From NCBI GenBank assembly GCA_020200675.1, contig JAIVIG010000193.1:1-5803 (forward strand): DNA of 5,803 bases, given 5' to 3'. Below are positions 1 through 5,555 of the stretch, one piece after another; positions within the stretch are counted from its first letter, which is position 1, and each line of letters starts with the position of its first letter. Source of the stretch: Actinomycetota bacterium (lineage in GTDB: Bacteria; Actinomycetota; Rubrobacteria; Rubrobacterales; Rubrobacteraceae). The translations under genes were made by a program, and so were the position numbers. Under the pieces are notes generated by a model. It saw only the letters and a list, made by a program, of their open reading frames with translations, did not search any database and was not told where the DNA came from.

Positions 1-56
1 TCCCCGAGAAGACCTTAGAACCGGCAATTAGTTCTCTTAACGCAAGCTCTTTAGCC

Positions 57-84
57 TGTATCAAAAACGATCGTTTATGAGACA
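57..84. repeat. 28-bp imperfect palindrome, left member of a pair
   Basis: The site begins TGTATCAAAAACG and ends CGTTTATGAGACA, around a central AT. The 13-nt arms pair with two mismatches. Read as 11-nt arms around a 6-nt centre (CGATCG), it has the size and layout of a tyrosine-recombinase core site, but the arms do not resemble the dif sites I know. The reverse complement of 1185-1212 matches it at 25 of 28 positions, and the similarity stops at both ends of the 28 bp. The pair brackets the metallo-hydrolase gene. The function is unknown: terminal repeat, recombination site, operator or bidirectional terminator are all possible. Confidence 0.6.
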
Positions 85-122
85 CCTCTGAAGGCACTTG
101 AATCGCCCGTCCTACCTAGCGA

Positions 123-1082
123 CTATGCAAATTGCAGCTGAGTGCCGACGCTGCTTTGCACATACGCCTCCGGAAATCGCCGCGAGATCTCGTGGGTTGC
201 CTTCCACCCTGTGCAGTGTCCTGGTACTAACCATCTCGGACTAATCCTAGCCAGTTCATCCAGCGTTCGAGGCATCAGTGGCTCGAAGATCCCCCCAGTG
301 AGGTGCATCCCTCCCACGAAGGCATGCACCCGATCCTCTCCAGTCAGCCGCTGAGCCTGGTGTAGCACGTTGATCGCTCCGGCGTGGCTACAGCCAGAAA
401 GCACCACCAGTCCCTTGCCCTTCAGATTGACAACCACCGCTTGGTCATCCCAGATCCAGGGATCGGGCTCCCAAGAGCCATCCAGGCGTGCGTAATTGAG
501 TGGGAAGCCCTTCTCGAAGTCGGTGACCCGCTCGACTTGCCCAGTGACCAGCACTGTTCCATCGATCAATAGGCTCGGCTGACGCTCCTCAGTTATCGCT
601 ACACCTTCCCGCTCGAGATCCTGAGGGCTTGGTGGGGGCAGGTGCAGCTCGGCACCCGTTGGGAAGACGATCTTGCGATCTCGCCAGGCTTCAGGATGGA
701 TAACGAGCGGCATGCCCCGCGCACCGACGCGCCGGATCATGCCCTCTAGCCCGCCGTGGTGGTCACTGTGGCCGTGAGACATCACAATCGTCCGTAGATC
801 GGGCAGCCGGACCTGAAGTATGTCCATATTGTGGAGGGCGGTCTTGCGTCCAAGTCCTGCATCGTAGATGAGCGACGCACTATGGCCCTCCCGCTCTATA
901 GTCAGCAGTAGCGAGAGGCCATGCTCGGCGATCAACTGCTCTCGTTCTCGCTCCCACATGTCGTAAGCTACCCGAGGCCTCTGGGCAACCTCGCTACTAG
1001 ATAGGAGGAGGTCGATGGAGTTATCCACCAGGATGGTTACATTGGCTGCGTCTACTGGTTGTAGTGAAACTCGCTCACTCAT
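123..1082 (-). CDS. MBL-fold metallo-hydrolase (COG1237-like)
   Basis: This 319-residue protein has a metallo-beta-lactamase fold. The metal-binding motif SHGHSDHHGG gives H103, H105, D107 and H108. Further likely ligands or active-site residues are H129 (VIHPEA), D212/D213 (WDDQA), H233 (SGCSHAG), H260 (GGMHL) and H289 (PGHCTG). The block from ERVTDFEKGFP through DDQAVVVNLKGKGLVVLSG to CSHAG is typical of the group annotated as 7,8-dihydropterin-6-yl-methyl-4-(beta-D-ribofuranosyl)aminobenzene 5'-phosphate synthase-like. That name comes from an archaeal methanopterin context and should not be taken literally here; the true substrate is unknown. There is no signal peptide or membrane segment, so it is probably cytoplasmic. 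The start is ATG (1080-1082). The upstream ribosome binding site is weak, and no better in-frame start is apparent. The stop is TAG. The gene stands alone between two related 28-bp palindromes, with nothing downstream in the window. Confidence 0.9.
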   Translation of the reverse strand: MSERVSLQPVDAANVTILVDNSIDLLLSSSEVAQRPRVAYDMWEREREQLIAEHGLSLLLTIEREGHSASLIYDAGLGRKTALHNMDILQVRLPDLRTIVMSHGHSDHHGGLEGMIRRVGARGMPLVIHPEAWRDRKIVFPTGAELHLPPPSPQDLEREGVAITEERQPSLLIDGTVLVTGQVERVTDFEKGFPLNYARLDGSWEPDPWIWDDQAVVVNLKGKGLVVLSGCSHAGAINVLHQAQRLTGEDRVHAFVGGMHLTGGIFEPLMPRTLDELARISPRWLVPGHCTGWKATHEISRRFPEAYVQSSVGTQLQFA

Positions 1083-1184
1083 GATCCGTGCTCATTTCTC
1101 TTACGGAGAGAATGATGCACCCAGTCAAGATCTCGTGCATCTCTCTAAAGGGTTTGCGCTTGTGGTAGGAGACACTTTTGCCCC
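1083..1184. other. Upstream region of the metallo-hydrolase gene
   Basis: This non-coding stretch lies 5' of the minus-strand metallo-hydrolase gene. It holds a small hairpin, CATTTCTCT / AGAGAATG (1093-1114, one bulged T), about 10 nt upstream of the start codon. The hairpin would lie in the 5' leader near the ribosome binding site. I could not find a convincing promoter. Short open frames here have no recognisable protein character. Confidence 0.35.
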
Positions 1185-1212
1185 TGTCTCAAAAAGGAAC
1201 GTTTTTGATACA
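1185..1212. repeat. 28-bp imperfect palindrome, right member of a pair
   Basis: The site begins TGTCTCAAAAA and ends TTTTTGATACA around a 6-nt centre (GGAACG), so it again has 11-nt arms around 6 nt, with one mismatch between the arms. Its reverse complement matches 57-84 at 25 of 28 positions. Because each copy is itself nearly palindromic, the orientation of the pair is only weakly defined. It lies about 100 bp upstream of the metallo-hydrolase start codon and about 36 bp before element A. An A-rich and T-rich arm pair with a short loop could also act as a weak bidirectional terminator. Confidence 0.6.
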
Positions 1213-1248
1213 CACACGACAAATAGCCGGCGGTAAGGAGGTGGGCGG

Positions 1249-1450
1249 CCTCTATTCACCACGCTGCCTAGAAGATGCCAGCCTGTTGAAAAACTCGATC
1301 CAAGCACGTTCATGGCTGCATAGACTGGCTCTAGAGGCTCCAAATCAGACTTTAGAGCCCTGAAACAGGCGTTTTTGAACCAGAATCGAGGACCGCAAGC
1401 AGTAACGGGGAGTTTTTCAACAGCCTGATGCCTTCTCGGAAACTCAGAGG
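1249..1450. mobile_element. MITE-like element, copy A
   Basis: This is a non-autonomous, non-coding inverted-repeat element. The inner terminal repeats are AGCCTGTTGAAAAACTC (1280-1296) and GAGTTTTTCAACAGCCT (1410-1426), matching at 16 of 17 when one is inverted. Outer arms extend to CCTCTATTCACC on the left (1249-1260) and to CTTCTCGGAAACTCAGAGG on the right. The inner unit of 147 bp is flanked directly by GATGCC on both sides (1274-1279 and 1427-1432), a possible 6-bp target duplication. The interior shares the block around ATC.G.CTTTAGAGCCC with copy B but is about 20 bp longer. It lies between the 5' side of the metallo-hydrolase gene and the 3' end of the ester cyclase gene. The TTTTTCAACAGCC ends resemble terminal repeats I associate with IS1182-type elements; that link is from memory and unverified. 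Confidence 0.75.
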
Positions 1451-1457
1451 CATAAGA

Positions 1458-1485
1458 AGAGCCGGGGTGTTCGCACTCCGGCTCT
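1458..1485 (-). terminator. Rho-independent terminator of the ester cyclase gene
   Basis: A 12-bp stem (AGAGCCGGGGTG / CACTCCGGCTCT, with a single imperfect pair) closes a 4-nt loop. On the minus strand the hairpin is followed by TCTTCTTAT. It starts about 30 nt after the stop codon of the ester cyclase gene, in the right place and orientation to end that transcript. On the plus strand the loop is TTCG, a stable tetraloop, but little T-run follows. Confidence 0.8.
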
Positions 1486-1516
1486 ACGATTTCTCGACCG
1501 ATGGCTTACACGCTCG

Positions 1517-1951
1517 TTAGGCTTCGGCCTGCTCCGGGGAAGGTATCACGCCCAGCTGCTGCATCATCCCCAAAGCGTCGTAGTTGTCCCAGGTTTCTGC
1601 GATCTTGCCCTCGGCGATGCGATCTATAGTCATTCCCGCAGCCTCTACCCGGTTGCCGGTAGGGGCAATGCCCATGAGATCCCCTTGGTGGGTACCCTTA
1701 GCCACCCAGCGGCTAACCACCTTGTCCCCCTCGGCGATCTGATCCTCAATCTCGATATGGACATCGGGAAAGGCTGAGCGGTACATGCTGGCGAACTGCT
1801 TGAAATGCTCGAGACCATGCCCCTCCTCGGGCATGGTAGGATCGTGGTGAACATGGTCTGGGTCGACGATTTCGTCTACCACGTCCAGGTTGCCCGCGTT
1901 GAAGACCTCCTCTATAGAGCGGCGAGACAGTGCCTTGTTCTCTTCGGACAT
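1517..1951 (-). CDS. SnoaL-like ester cyclase (NTF2-fold)
   Basis: This 144-residue protein of the SnoaL-like/ester cyclase family has the small NTF2-like cone fold. Visible family features are the N-terminal helix SRRSIEEVFNAGNLDVVDEIV, the conserved DHVHHDP (H33, H35, H36), the FPDVHIEIEDQIAEGDKVVSRW core, GTHQGDLMGIAPTGN (86-100) and the C-terminal IAEGKIAETWDNYD (W121, D122, D125). These are the usual pocket residues. Relatives include polyketide cyclases, but most isolated bacterial members have no known substrate, and there are no polyketide genes here. I chose the ATG at 1951 because GGAGGAAGGAG lies 8 nt upstream. A longer frame opens at a TTG at 2005, but that codon lies inside an inverted repeat and lacks a ribosome binding site. 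The protein has no signal peptide, so it is probably cytoplasmic. The gene is monocistronic, with its own terminator at 1458-1485. Confidence 0.88.
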   Translation of the reverse strand: MSEENKALSRRSIEEVFNAGNLDVVDEIVDPDHVHHDPTMPEEGHGLEHFKQFASMYRSAFPDVHIEIEDQIAEGDKVVSRWVAKGTHQGDLMGIAPTGNRVEAAGMTIDRIAEGKIAETWDNYDALGMMQQLGVIPSPEQAEA

Positions 1952-1998
1952 AGAGTCTTCTCCTTCCTCCGCTTTCCCCAGCGAGTAGCCTAACTCTT

Positions 1999-2030
1999 TT
2001 GACAATGACCGCTAATAACTAACTTGTCAA
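1999..2030. promoter_or_regulatory. Inverted repeat in the ester cyclase promoter region
   Basis: TTGACAA (1999-2005) and TTGTCAA (2024-2030) form a perfect 7-bp inverted repeat separated by 18 bp, 48 to 79 bp upstream of the cyclase ATG. On the minus strand the distal half supplies a consensus -35 TTGACA. The position 17 bp on reads CATTGT, which is a poor -10. The arrangement could be a promoter, an operator with two half-sites, or both. It lies between the cyclase ribosome binding site and element B. Confidence 0.4.
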
Positions 2031-2068
2031 GGGTTGGGTGGAAACCTAGAGTGCCTGGGGTAGGGTTA

Positions 2069-2257
2069 CCTCTATTCACCGAGCTGCCTAGAAGGCAGCA
2101 GCTTGTTGAAAAACTCGATGCTGGGCTGATCTACGGTCCCAAATCGGGCTTTAGAGCCCCGAAACGGGTGTTTTCGACGCCTGATCGAGGGTCGGAAGTA
2201 GACAACGGGGAGTTTTTCAACAGCCTGACCTCCTCTCGGCAGCTCGGTGAATAGAGG
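2069..2257. mobile_element. MITE-like element, copy B (most symmetric copy)
   Basis: This 189-bp non-coding element has near-perfect terminal inverted repeats of about 48 bp. Both ends begin CCTCTATTCACC followed by GAGCTGCC, identical for the first 20 bp. Both then diverge for about 12 bp and rejoin at the inner repeat, (A/C)(G)CTTGTTGAAAAACTC on the left and CAGGCTGTTGAAAAACTC on the right when inverted. The interior contains GGGCT-TTAG-AGCCC (2146-2159), a perfect 5-bp hairpin, which overlaps an alternative hairpin CCCG-AAA-CGGG (2158-2168). No open frame resembles a transposase. The element lies between the ester cyclase promoter region and the sulfatase leader. I see no clear target duplication at its outer edges. 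Confidence 0.8.
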
Positions 2258-2339
2258 CAGCCTATTCCCTAGCAGCCAGGTACAAGCTTTTCTTCGGCGG
2301 ACCATGGAGTTAGCTGCTGCCATCGGTTACCATTGAGGT

Positions 2340-2365
2340 AGACAGTTTCCTCTGCTGTCTTTTTA
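2340..2365 (+). terminator. Terminator-like hairpin in the sulfatase leader
   Basis: AGACAG (2340-2345) and CTGTCT (2355-2360) form a perfect 6-bp stem with a 9-nt loop. A run of five T (2360-2364) overlaps the end of the stem. This fits an intrinsic terminator on the plus strand. It lies only about 25 nt before the sulfatase ribosome binding site, and no plus-strand gene lies upstream. It could therefore be a leader attenuator, or it could block transcripts arriving from element B. The stem is short and only moderately GC-rich, so chance is possible. Confidence 0.45.
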
Positions 2366-2382
2366 CTCTCGTATTCTAGGTG

Positions 2383-2392
2383 AGGAGACACG
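2383..2392 (+). promoter_or_regulatory. Shine-Dalgarno and non-canonical start site (ACG) of the broken sulfatase
   Basis: AGGAG (2383-2387) is followed in frame by GAC and then ACG (2390-2392). Starting there gives a 24-residue lipoprotein signal up to the lipobox cysteine, with an Arg before a hydrophobic core and LSGC at the end. The intact paralogue has GGAGGAGAC-ATT at the matching place. No ATG, GTG or TTG exists within reach. The first standard start is a TTG at 2420, which lacks a ribosome binding site and leaves only 13 residues before the cysteine. Confidence 0.5.
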
Positions 2393-3734
2393 GTAAACAC
2401 TCGATTTCTTGCTACGATCTTGGTGCTGATAACCTTAACCTTACTAGGCTTATCTGGTTGCGCTGCGCTAGGGCAAGGCGATGACGAGAAGCCGAACATC
2501 GTGTTCATCCTCGCCGATGACATGCGGCTAGACGATTTCGAGCATATGCCACAGACTCGACAGCTCTTCGCCGAGCAGGGGCTCGTATTCGAGAACGCCT
2601 TCGTGACCCACTCTGTATGCTGCCCCTCGCGCGCTTCGATACTGAGGGGACAGTACACCCACAACCACCGAGTACTGACGAACCGAGAACCACAGGGGGG
2701 GGTCCAAACGTTCCGAGACCAGGGACATGAGGACTCTACAGTGGCCACCTGGCTTAAGAGCGAGGGCTACCGAACCGCCCTTATCGGCAAGTACTTGAAT
2801 GGCTACCCAGGAAACGACGAGACACGCGTGCCGCCCGGATGGGATGAGTGGTATGGCAGGTTCGGCGGAAATGGCTACTACGACTACCAGATAAACGACA
2901 ACGGTACCACCGTCTCCTAACCTAGCCACCGCCGCGCCCCACGGCCCGTTCAAGCCGGCACCGCGGCACGATGACGAGTACCCTGATGCCGAAGTGCCAC
3001 GACCGCCCTCCTTCGACGAGCCCGACGTCGACGACAAACCAGAGTGGGTACGAAGCTTGCCCCGGCTAGACGACTCTGATCGTGGCTCGGAAAAGTTCGA
3101 GCGCTCCTACCGCAACCGCTTGGAGATGTTGCTGTCGTTGGACGAGATGGTCGCAGGCCTGATGAAAGAGATGGACGTGGCGGGGAACCTGGAGAACACC
3201 TACGTCTTCTTCACCTCCGACAACGGTTTTCACTTGGGCGAGCATCGAGTCTACCTGGGCAAGCGCACGGCCTATGAGGAGGCCGTGCGAGTTCCCTTGG
3301 CGGTGCGAGGCCCAGGGGTGCCTGCCGAGGCTAGCGTGAAGGAAACGTCGTTGAACATCGACTTCGCGCCGACCTTTGCAGAGCTTGCCGGTGTATCGGT
3401 GCCCGAGTTTGTCGATGGGCGGTCGTTAGTACCGTTGTTGAGCGGAATGCCGCCCACGAGCTGGCGCTCGGCTTTCCTCATCGAGCACTGGAGCGGGGAC
3501 GGAGGGCAACCACTAGAGACTCCGACCTACGCAGGCATTAGGACGGACGCTTACAAGTACGTCGAGTACGACACCGGGGAGAAGGAACTCTACGATCTTT
3601 CCTCCGACGCTGATGAAGTTCAAAGCTTTCCTGAGGGCACCGATCCCGCACTCGTCGACGGCCTCAGCTCCCGTCTCGAATCCTTAAAATACTGTGCCGG
3701 ACAGACATGTCGTGAAGCCGAAGACGGCTCCTAA
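2390..3734 (+). pseudogene. Sulfatase lipoprotein gene broken by an internal deletion
   Basis: Two frames together make one sulfatase. The first part runs to a TAA at 2918-2920. It carries a lipoprotein signal with lipobox LSGC, the metal-binding ADD (KPNIVFILADD), the catalytic HSVCCPSRASILRGQYTHNH in which the first Cys of CCPSR would become formylglycine, and GKYLNGYPG. The second part resumes one frame over at about 2922 with LATAAPHGPFKPAPRH. It continues through PRPPSFDEPDVDDKP, FFTSDNGFHLGEHR, the K of YLGKRTAYEE and a C-terminal CAGQTCREAE, ending in TAA at 3732-3734. Aligned with the intact paralogue (4068-5555), the stretch matching its residues 198-229 is missing. This corresponds to a deletion of about 98 bp, a length that shifts the frame. 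The piece would have included the DYLTDVL helix and the PFF strand. No other stops are seen, so the lesion looks recent. The 3' part alone (from a GTG at 2994) lacks the catalytic Cys and should be inactive. Confidence 0.85.
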
Positions 3735-3766
3735 GAGCCGAAGCGTGAAAACCCGACTCTCTTTTT
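3725..3766 (+). terminator. Possible terminator at the end of the broken sulfatase
   Basis: There are two mutually exclusive hairpins. CGGCTC-CTAA-GAGCCG (3725-3740) is a perfect 6-bp stem spanning the stop codon. AGAGCCG (3734-3740) can instead pair with CGACTCT (3754-3760, one mismatch) directly before TTTTT (3762-3766). The second has the expected stem plus T-run layout, although its 13-nt loop and mismatch make it modest. Confidence 0.45.
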
Positions 3767-3775
3767 GCCCATCAG

Positions 3776-3786
3776 TTTCCGAGAAG
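3776..3786 (+). repeat. Extra copy of the outer-arm motif TTTCCGAGAAG
   Basis: TTTCCGAGAAG occurs here and again exactly 30 bp downstream (3806-3816), where it forms the left arm of element C. It also forms the left arm of element D (5648-5658) and, inverted, the right arm of element A (1432-1442). The copy here is followed by GCCATCA, close to the GGCATCA that follows the motif in A. It is probably a remnant of an older element arm. Confidence 0.5.
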
Positions 3787-3805
3787 GCCATCACCGAAAG
3801 CTCGG

Positions 3806-3979
3806 TTTCCGAGAAGCCAAGAGGCTGTTGAAAAAGCCGGCGTTGAGCAGATAGCGACCACAAACCGGGCTTGAAACGCCCCAAACCCGGCGTGTTTGGT
3901 ACCCGATCTGGGCCAAAAGCGAGTACCAAGGGAGTTTTTCAACAGCCTGAAGCCTTCTAGGCAACCTGGTGAATAGAGG
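3806..3979. mobile_element. MITE-like element, copy C
   Basis: The inner repeats are AGGCTGTTGAAAAA (3822-3835) and TTTTTCAACAGCCT (3935-3948), a perfect inverted pair bounding a unit of 127 bp. The left arm is of the TTTCCGAGAAG type (3806-3816). The right arm ends GGTGAATAGAGG (3968-3979) and matches the CCTCTATTCACC arms of copies A and B. The interior has diverged: it keeps AAACCGGGCTT and GAGTACCAAGGGAG but differs elsewhere. It sits between the convergent 3' ends of the two sulfatase genes. There its long hairpin could also stop transcription from both sides. Confidence 0.75.
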
Positions 3980-4067
3980 CCATCCGCTCTTTATCGACAT
4001 AAAGACTTTAACAGCCTTCAGGCGAGGCGCTACACAAGCTAGCTCTTTTGGACCCTGCAAGACAGTG
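3980..4067. other. Gap downstream of the intact sulfatase, with a terminal-repeat remnant
   Basis: This short non-coding gap holds an AT-rich palindrome, CTTTAT-CGAC-ATAAAG (3989-4004). It also holds GACTTTAACAGCCT (4004-4017), which resembles the right inner terminal repeat GAGTTTTTCAACAGCCT of the elements, shortened and degraded. No strong terminator for the minus-strand sulfatase is evident here, so its transcript may run into element C. Confidence 0.35.
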
Positions 4068-5555
4068 CTAGGGGGAGTCCTCAGCCTCCCGGCACGACTC
4101 AGCAGCGCAGTTTCTCAGCGCGTCGAGCTTGGTCTTTAGGTTCTCAATTAGAGAGGGATCAGCGCTATCATGTACGTTTTCCAGTTCGTAGGGGTCGGCT
4201 TCGACGTCGTAGAGTTCCCTCTCTCCGTTTATGTATTCAATGTACTTGTGGCTGTCGGTCCTGACAGCCTCGTATGCCGGTGGGGCGCTGCCATCGGAGA
4301 AATACTCCCCAAACCCTTCCAGCAGGATGTTCGAACGCCATTGCGGATCTTCGCCGCGGAGCAACGGCACCAGTGAGCGCCCGTCGCCTGAAAAATTCAC
4401 TCCGGCCAACTCCGCGAAGGTTGAGGCGAGGTCGGTGTTGAGGGCGAGCTTCTCCACCTTCGAATCGGAAGAGATGCCTGGCCCCCTAACGAAGAAGGGT
4501 ACGTGGGCAGACTCCTCGTACGGGAAACTCTTCTCTATGTGTATGCGGTGCTCACCTTGCTCCCAGCCGTTATCCGAGGTGAAGAATATAACGGTGTTAT
4601 CTAGCTTGCCAGCAGCTTCTAGCTCTTGGATAAGCGAAGCGACCATCTCGTCGACCGCTAGCATACTTTCTAAGCGTCGGCGGTAGCGAGTGTCGATGTT
4701 GGAGACCTCTTCTTCCGAGATGCGCTGCCTGTGCTTAATCCAAAGCGGTTTATCAGAGACGTCCTCCTCGTTGAACGACGGGGGGCGGGGAGCCGCCTCT
4801 TCGGCGAACGCATTCCGGTGTCGTTTTGCGGGGGACGCGGGCAAATGTGGGGCGTGCGGGGAGAGGTGCATGAAGAAAGGCTCGGAGTGGTCCGTGGTGC
4901 CTTGGACGTACTCCATTGCCTTACTAGAAAGAACATCGGTGAGGTAATCTTTGGGTCTCTTTCCGTAGGAGACTACTTCGCCGTTTTCGTTGAGATCGTA
5001 TTCGGAATACTTGTTTTCCACTCCGAGAGCATGCCATTCGTCCCAGCCGGGCGGGACGTAAGCTGGATCCTCTTCGCCAGGGTAGCCGTTGAGGTACTTG
5101 CCGAAGTAGGCAGTCTGGTATCCGCTCTCCTGCAAGCGGACGGCGACTGTGTTTTCCTCATGCCCTTCGTCCAGGAACTTCTGGAAGCCCCCGTACGCGG
5201 GGGTGTTGCCCTTTACGTTGTGGTTGTGAGCGTAGAGACCGGTCAGGATGGTCGCCCGTGAGGGACAACACAGTGGGTAGCTAACGAAGGCGTTCTCGAA
5301 CGATGTGCCCTCCTCGATCAACTGGGAGCGTATCTGGGGCATCTTCTGAGCAGAGGCGAAGTCCAAGTCATCGGTGAGGATGAGGATGATGTTGGGACGA
5401 TCGGTAGGAGACTCTACCTGTTTTTCTTGGAAGGTCTCGGATCCCGAACAGCCAGCTAACAGGAAGACGACCACCACACACGGTAGAAGCCACAGGGGTA
5501 CTCCGCTTACCCGAAATCTAATGTCTCCTCCTTTTACCGTGAAACTTACTGTCAA
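4068..5555 (-). CDS. Sulfatase lipoprotein (N-acetylglucosamine-6-sulfatase-like, formylglycine-dependent)
   Basis: This 495-residue protein (from the TTG at 5555) is an exported sulfate-ester hydrolase of the alkaline-phosphatase superfamily. The signal region ends in lipobox LLAGC (C36), so it should be anchored to the membrane outside the cell. Active-site residues seen are D62/D63 (LTDD), C96 of CCPSR (the residue converted to formylglycine) with R100, K153 (GKY), H237 (APH), D328/N329 (FTSDNG), H336 (GEHR) and K342. The YPLCCPSRATILTGLYAHNH block and the overall length resemble N-acetylglucosamine-6-sulfatases and heparan-type relatives. The substrate cannot be read from sequence. The C-terminus carries CAAESCREAE, shared with the paralogue. 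Start choice is uncertain. The TTG at 5555 has a poorly placed ribosome binding site. The strong AAAAGGAGG (5535-5527) points to ATT at 5522, which gives a standard 25-residue lipoprotein signal. The maturation enzyme and any sugar-uptake genes are absent from the window. Confidence 0.92.
   Translation of the reverse strand: MTVSFTVKGGDIRFRVSGVPLWLLPCVVVVFLLAGCSGSETFQEKQVESPTDRPNIILILTDDLDFASAQKMPQIRSQLIEEGTSFENAFVSYPLCCPSRATILTGLYAHNHNVKGNTPAYGGFQKFLDEGHEENTVAVRLQESGYQTAYFGKYLNGYPGEEDPAYVPPGWDEWHALGVENKYSEYDLNENGEVVSYGKRPKDYLTDVLSSKAMEYVQGTTDHSEPFFMHLSPHAPHLPASPAKRHRNAFAEEAAPRPPSFNEEDVSDKPLWIKHRQRISEEEVSNIDTRYRRRLESMLAVDEMVASLIQELEAAGKLDNTVIFFTSDNGWEQGEHRIHIEKSFPYEESAHVPFFVRGPGISSDSKVEKLALNTDLASTFAELAGVNFSGDGRSLVPLLRGEDPQWRSNILLEGFGEYFSDGSAPPAYEAVRTDSHKYIEYINGERELYDVEADPYELENVHDSADPSLIENLKTKLDALRNCAAESCREAEDSP
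5520..5535 (-). promoter_or_regulatory. Shine-Dalgarno with an ATT codon at the expected start of the intact sulfatase
   Basis: AAAAGGAGG (5535-5527) is a near-complete match to the anti-Shine-Dalgarno. AGAC follows, then ATT (5522-5520) in frame. The predicted product from there begins (M)RFRVSGVPLWLLP and reaches the lipobox cysteine as residue 25. This is a regular lipoprotein signal with two N-terminal Arg. ATT is a rare but known start codon, as in infC. The matching position in the broken paralogue is ACG. Confidence 0.5.

Noticed and set aside
1..11. TCCCCGAGAAG at the window start as another element arm
   Set aside because: It resembles TTTCCGAGAAG, but no inner repeat follows or precedes it within the window. 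An 11-nt partial match is not enough.
1093..1114. Hairpin near the metallo-hydrolase start as a riboswitch
   Set aside because: It is a single short stem with a bulge and no further structured leader. It matches no riboswitch class I can recognise.
1952..2005. Longer ester cyclase starting at the TTG at 2005
   Set aside because: The extra 18 residues have no family character, the TTG lies inside the inverted repeat, and the ATG at 1951 has an excellent ribosome binding site at good spacing.
2911..2996. Programmed frameshift or sequencing error joining the two sulfatase parts
   Set aside because: About 32 codons of conserved fold are missing relative to the paralogue. A one-base slip or miscall would not remove them, and no slippery sequence is present.
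2269..3037. Long minus-strand open frames (2269-2748 and 2528-3037) across the broken sulfatase
   Set aside because: They are antisense to recognisable sulfatase sequence, their translations show no known family character, and they lack ribosome binding sites.
1249..4017. Repeats as a CRISPR array
   Set aside because: Units are long inverted repeats spaced kilobases apart between genes, not short direct repeats with uniform spacers, and no cas gene is present.
4231..5261. Plus-strand open frames up to 176 residues antisense to the intact sulfatase
   Set aside because: They mirror the codon pattern of the real gene on the other strand and resemble no protein.
5526..5555. TTGACA at 5555-5550 (minus strand) as a promoter -35
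   Set aside because: The position 17 bp downstream reads AGGAGG, the ribosome binding site itself, so no -10 fits and a transcript start would leave no leader.
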